DNA of 53,029 bases from positions 1-53,029 of the forward strand of contig WIXG01000464.1 in assembly GCA_009869945.1 (NCBI GenBank), read 5' to 3'. A model generated the notes under the pieces. It searched no databases. It was not told the origin of the DNA and worked only from the letters and a program-made list of their open reading frames with translations. This DNA is from Mesaphorura yosii. Taxonomy: Eukaryota; Arthropoda; Collembola; Poduromorpha; Tullbergiidae. This document shows, piece after piece, positions 49,426-53,029 of this stretch; position 1 is the first letter of the stretch; every line of letters begins with the position of its first letter. The position numbers and the translations under genes were made by a program.

Positions 49426-52400
49426 CTATGGCGCGATAAGCTTTTGGAGATTGAGCTGCTGTGCTCGAAGTGCTTCCAGGTCTCGGCTCTCCTCCTTCTG
49501 CTGCATCAGGGCTCTGGTCTTGCGTATCTCCGCCTCTATGAGCTGCACTCGTTGAGCGATATCCTTGCTCCTGTTGCTCATGACGTCCCCCTTCAAAGCG
49601 GCCACGTTCTGTTCAAGATGGCGGCATAAATCGTGCAGATCCTTCCGCACCGCGGTGGCTTTCGTCTGGTCGTCACTCGCAGCCGTCATCGCCGATGCTC
49701 CGTCGACTTGTTGCTGATATTGTGTCTGTGCCTGAAGCAACTCGAGGACGTATCGCCTTCCCTCCTCCACACCCTCCCCGTCCATGTAGAATCCGTCCGT
49801 CCGTCGTACTGAAATGTTTATATATCTGCTTGCCCCGTTGCACCCTGTACGTGAATCTACCTGCGTCTCACGCAGCTGCGTCCTCACCCCGAGGATTCCA
49901 TCCGCGTTGAACTCCGCCGTGCACACGACCGCATACTTGCATCCCAGTGTGGGCGGATCTTTGTCCCAAATCTTCACGACGTACGAGCCCAGCATCAACC
50001 CACCCCACTCGGTATCCGTCTCAATGTCCGTGCTGAGCAGGTCAAAGGTGAGAGTGCGCTCCCGCCTGCTTGGTACGGGTATGCTGACCGCTTTCTGACC
50101 GGGCAAGCTCGCGTTGCGCTTGAACATGGAGCAGAGTTCCCCCGTGCTCGAGCCACTGGGGACGCGAATCGTGACCGACAGACCCGCCCTCTCCGTGCAA
50201 AGCGAGGAGAATTCCACGCCATGGACGAGTTCCGTGGCAAGACTCGCAGCCCCGTGGATGGCACATTCGCCTGGGTCGGTGGGTCTCGTGTTTATGGCCC
50301 TGTGCTTCCGTCGAACTTCGAGAAATTCCTCCGTAGCCATGGCGAATCGCACGGCGTCCCCGCTGTCTCCTGCCACGACTACGGGTACGTCCTCATAGTC
50401 GTACCCGAATGACAAGTGCGCCGTCTCCGCCACATCCTGCACGTACCGCTCATACTCGTTCAGCCGTCTCGGTTGGCCCCAACGATCGAATAACCCGCCA
50501 ACTTCGACGGAGCCGCCCCTCGTATGGGTGTCGGGGCCGGATCTTTCTAGACGGGCGAGATACTTGCTCCCGGTCACCGCCTTCATCTGCAGGCGGGGGA
50601 CAGTGGGCGACGACATGCTGTAGAGTGCCAGCTCCTTCTCACCGTTGCTGCCCACCAAGTATATTACCATGAAGTGAGTGGCACTCCTGCTGCTCAGCCG
50701 CCTTGCCACCTCAGGCTGGCGGCAGTAGTCGAAGGCCACCGCCGTCGGTTCGTTCACGAGTTTCACGTGCGTGAAGCCCGCCATGTTTGCCGCGTCCACA
50801 ATCGCCTCGCGTTCGATGCTGGAGCGGAACACGGGCACCACGAGCACACAGACGGTGACGGTGACCACGGCTGTGGCCGGCGCCGCTAACCCCGCAACCA
50901 TTGCAACCAGCTCCCGCTCCACCTGCAGCTTGTAGGCGGCGAGGAAGAGTGCGAGCAGGTCTTCGTAGCGCAGGTCGTGTGCGACGCCCTTGATGACCAT
51001 TCGGTGCAATTGTGGGACGGCGGACGGGATGCGCCGAAGGCAGATGGCGCCAGGCCTGCCCCGGGCAGCCTCCCCAATCAAAATGCCACCACCGGGACCA
51101 TCCATCCACGAGACGTAGGGCGGAATCTTTTCCGGGGTGTACCTGAGGGTTCTGCCGACGGGGACGACGCGGAAGTCGTTTCCACGCGTCAAGTGAATGA
51201 CTAGTGCCACGTTTTCAGGGTGATTGGGGTTAGCAGCACTGCTTGTCATTGGAATGCGGGTCGATTGTGGTGCAGCCTGCAACACTGTGGCGGAACCGGC
51301 GCCTGAAGGTGACTGCCTCGCCGGAGCCAACCTCTTTTTCTCACTCTTCGTCGTCGCACGAGCACGACGAGTCCGTAGGTGCTCGCGGTACAAGGCGGTC
51401 ATGCGGGTCTCCAGCTCAGCCCTGACATTTGCTTCCTGCTGGCGGTAGTTTTTAATTTCTCCCAGTATCTTGAAGCAATCTGCGACGAGCTCGTCGTTGG
51501 ATTTCTCGACGTCGTGACCAGCGGCAAGCAGCAGCTTCAACAACTCAGTGGAGTATAGCTCAAGCACCAACCCAACCGCCGCCTCATTGATTTCTGTCTC
51601 GAATTGTCCCACCCGCTCACTCCGCGTCTTGGCGTTCTGCTCGATGACCTCCCAGCACGACTCAAAGAAGCGGGCATGACTGGCTGATTGCGGTTGAAAT
51701 CCTCCTGCTGCGAAGCCCTTTGCCCTCGCCACCACGCGCTCAATGTCCTCGTCACTGACGAAGTGCACCTCCGAGTCGAATTCGTGCTCGACGAGGTTAT
51801 GGCCCCGGTCAATGGCGTCCGTAATGTACGCGAGTGTCTGGAGATAGTCGTCGATGAACTTTTCGAAGCGGTCGCGGACGAAGGCGCGGAGCTCGGGACC
51901 GCTGCCCCAGAATTCCCGCGCGATTGTTAAATCCGCAATGTGCTGCGCGACGTCGAAGCGTGTCAGGGTGGACGCGAGGAAATGAGGCAAGTAAGTGGTG
52001 GTAATGAGGCGATTGAACTCTTTCTTGCAACTTTCCCAGACGAATGCCTCAAACTCTATGGGGGTTCGTAGACCGACATCAGCATCGACGGATGGGGTGA
52101 TTGCCTCGGGGATCACAGGACCAGGGCTCGGGTTCCTGGTGTCTGTGGTTCTCTGTGATGACACTGCCGCCGGTTTTCCTTCTTCCGCGTCTACTTTCAC
52201 GTCGAGCGAGGTAGGGCGAATTTCATCTCCCTGAGGGTTAATCAAGGTGTCCTTTGGGGTATCAATCACAGCGTCGCCGTTAGGGACTGCCGAGGCACTT
52301 GCACACGCATTCAGGTCAGGGTCGAGATCATGCTCTGGGTCGGGGTTACCTGCAGGCGTGAACAGCTGTTCATTGTTCACGATTGGAGCTGTTTCTTGTG

Positions 52401-52842
52401 ACAACTGTAGCTCCATTGTCACCACTCTGGGTTTTGGTTTCGGCTCCAAATGCGGATCACTGCTTTCGTGACCAGTAGAATTCTCTGAGCCTTGGTCATC
52501 TTTCACCGCGCCTGAACGGTTACCTGGGTCGCTATCACTGCAGGTGGCATCTTCTCCTGTGAGGGGTTCACCCTTTGCAGCTATTGCGGTGACATTCTTA
52601 CTGGCTTCCTCCAAGTTCTCTCCCTGCTGACTTATTGCTTTCGTATCAGCAATATCCAACGCTGATGACGATGACGCCAATTGCGGTCCTTCCGCCCCGC
52701 CTTCCCTTTTGGCCAAGACTCTATTAACCCTGTCCAACGCTTCTTTAATCCTCCCAAACAGCTTAGGAAATGTGTGCGGCGGCTGCATCTGCTCCACATT
52801 CACCATCCGTTTCAGTGCCATGTCCAGCAGATCGACTTCCAT
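49426..52842 (-). CDS. large Hsp70-like protein with degenerate ATPase
   Basis: 1138 residues from the ATG at 52842. The frame stays open about 90 bases further up but without ATG; an earlier exon is possible. Residues about 1-270 are acidic and low complexity. About 270-540 are long helices (KKEFNRLITTTYLPHFLAS; FEKFIDDYLQTLAYITDAI; LVADCFKILGEIKNYRQQ). About 545-1040 follow Hsp70: VLVVPVFRSSIEREAIVDAA and HVKLVNEPTAVAFDY (NBD), NTRPTDPGECAIHGAASLA (end of NBD), then a beta-sandwich with MFKRNASLPGQKAVSIPVP and CTAEFNADGILGV. A coiled coil ends the protein. Phosphate-loop motifs are degenerate: the first DLGTT is absent (VALVIHLTRGNDF) and the DLGGGT loop is YLVGSNGE. Peptide binding may persist without normal ATP cycling. 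A 42-base intron-like stretch lies at 49809-49850. Confidence 0.83.
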   Translation of the reverse strand: MEVDLLDMALKRMVNVEQMQPPHTFPKLFGRIKEALDRVNRVLAKREGGAEGPQLASSSSALDIADTKAISQQGENLEEASKNVTAIAAKGEPLTGEDATCSDSDPGNRSGAVKDDQGSENSTGHESSDPHLEPKPKPRVVTMELQLSQETAPIVNNEQLFTPAGNPDPEHDLDPDLNACASASAVPNGDAVIDTPKDTLINPQGDEIRPTSLDVKVDAEEGKPAAVSSQRTTDTRNPSPGPVIPEAITPSVDADVGLRTPIEFEAFVWESCKKEFNRLITTTYLPHFLASTLTRFDVAQHIADLTIAREFWGSGPELRAFVRDRFEKFIDDYLQTLAYITDAIDRGHNLVEHEFDSEVHFVSDEDIERVVARAKGFAAGGFQPQSASHARFFESCWEVIEQNAKTRSERVGQFETEINEAAVGLVLELYSTELLKLLLAAGHDVEKSNDELVADCFKILGEIKNYRQQEANVRAELETRMTALYREHLRTRRARATTKSEKKRLAPARQSPSGAGSATVLQAAPQSTRIPMTSSAANPNHPENVALVIHLTRGNDFRVVPVGRTLRYTPEKIPPYVSWMDGPGGGILIGEAARGRPGAICLRRIPSAVPQLHRMVIKGVAHDLRYEDLLALFLAAYKLQVERELVAMVAGLAAPATAVVTVTVCVLVVPVFRSSIEREAIVDAANMAGFTHVKLVNEPTAVAFDYCRQPEVARRLSSRSATHFMVIYLVGSNGEKELALYSMSSPTVPRLQMKAVTGSKYLARLERSGPDTHTRGGSVEVGGLFDRWGQPRRLNEYERYVQDVAETAHLSFGYDYEDVPVVVAGDSGDAVRFAMATEEFLEVRRKHRAINTRPTDPGECAIHGAASLATELVHGVEFSSLCTERAGLSVTIRVPSGSSTGELCSMFKRNASLPGQKAVSIPVPSRRERTLTFDLLSTDIETDTEWGGLMLGSYVVKIWDKDPPTLGCKYAVVCTAEFNADGILGVRTQLRETQVDSRTGCNGASRYINISVRRTDGFYMDGEGVEEGRRYVLELLQAQTQYQQQVDGASAMTAASDDQTKATAVRKDLHDLCRHLEQNVAALKGDVMSNRSKDIAQRVQLIEAEIRKTRALMQQKEESRDLEALRAQQLNLQKLIAP

Positions 52843-53029
52843 ATCCTGGAGTGCTCCTTGAAACTGACCGTGACGCCGTTCTGATTGGATCAGCGTCGGG
52901 AGCACGTCGTGAGCGGTTAACCGACGTATGATCTACTTTATTTTGATCCACCGCCCTTTGGACGCTTTCCTTTGTTCCATTGGCCCTTTGATACATTGTG
53001 CACGAGAACTCATTACCATTTGATCCACG
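52843..53029. other. window edge, 5' side of the Hsp70-like gene
   Basis: A second minus-strand ATG frame (MYQRANGTKESVQRAVDQNK) starts at 52996 and could be a first exon spliced to the main frame, but no clean donor was found. Confidence 0.3.

Noticed and set aside
52763..52996. Alternative start exon of the Hsp70-like gene (MYQRANG...)
   Set aside because: It is in another frame and no donor/acceptor pair joins it in phase; left as a possibility only.
1..53029. CRISPR arrays, bacterial operons, phage genes, rRNA or tRNA genes
   Set aside because: No regularly spaced direct repeats, no Shine-Dalgarno-linked gene runs, no phage-type genes and no cloverleaf recognised by eye. A tRNA scan could not be run.

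Overview
The window is eukaryotic nuclear DNA. Genes are split by short GT-AG introns (about 42-112 bases), carry AATAAA polyadenylation signals, and lie singly on both strands with no operons. The gene content (insect-type gustatory receptors, secreted GMC oxidoreductase, ApoD-like lipocalins, a Tc1 transposon, a PIF/Harbinger nuclease fragment, and three tandem TTAGG units, the arthropod telomere motif) points to an arthropod. The mix of lineage-expanded 7TM chemoreceptors with secreted bacillopeptidase-like subtilases, a bicovalent BBE-type flavin oxidase and an NB-ARC/TPR protein fits a springtail (Collembola) best. That placement is inference, not proof.

Layout. 0-1.7 kb: 3' part of a GMC oxidoreductase. 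2.4-7.1 kb: two intact gustatory-receptor-like genes flanking a broken copy, all on the minus strand. 7.1-10.6 kb: mostly non-coding, with a diverged repeat, TTAGG units and a possible receptor relic. 10.7-14.6 kb: an adhesion GPCR with an unusual ectodomain (kelch propeller, Thr-rich minisatellite-encoded stalk, HormR, GAIN/GPS, 7TM). 15.1-16.8 kb: a four-exon secreted subtilase. 18.6-20.2 kb: a secreted BBE-like FAD oxidase. 20.9-24.4 kb: another receptor, a receptor tail relic, and a relic copy of the GMC gene's 3' end. 24.8-26.2 kb: two unassigned ORFs. 27.2-30.6 kb: an NB-ARC/TPR STAND protein spliced to C2H2 zinc fingers. 31-35.4 kb: a tiny spliced ORF, two lipocalins, a decayed Cys-rich secreted gene and a single-pass membrane protein. 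36.4-37.9 kb: a second subtilase, intronless and GC-rich. 38.4-44.8 kb: two more receptors around a cluster of small secreted peptides (one a cystine-knot type) and a Harbinger-like fragment. 45.8-46.9 kb: a decayed Tc1 element. 47.5-52.8 kb: an unassigned broken gene, an atlastin-like G-domain protein without its nucleotide-binding lysine, and a large Hsp70-like protein with degenerate phosphate-binding loops.

Themes. All five intact gustatory-receptor-like genes and the three relics are on the minus strand, consistent with local duplication and loss. Several families occur twice with different intron content (subtilases 4 exons versus 1; lipocalins 2 exons versus 1). Many products have signal peptides, so the region is rich in secreted or cell-surface accessory functions. 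The three genes most worth attention are the kelch-adhesion GPCR, the NB-ARC/TPR/zinc-finger fusion, and the Hsp70-like and atlastin-like pair, which are both missing nucleotide-binding motifs. All calls are by reading; no alignment or search was run.
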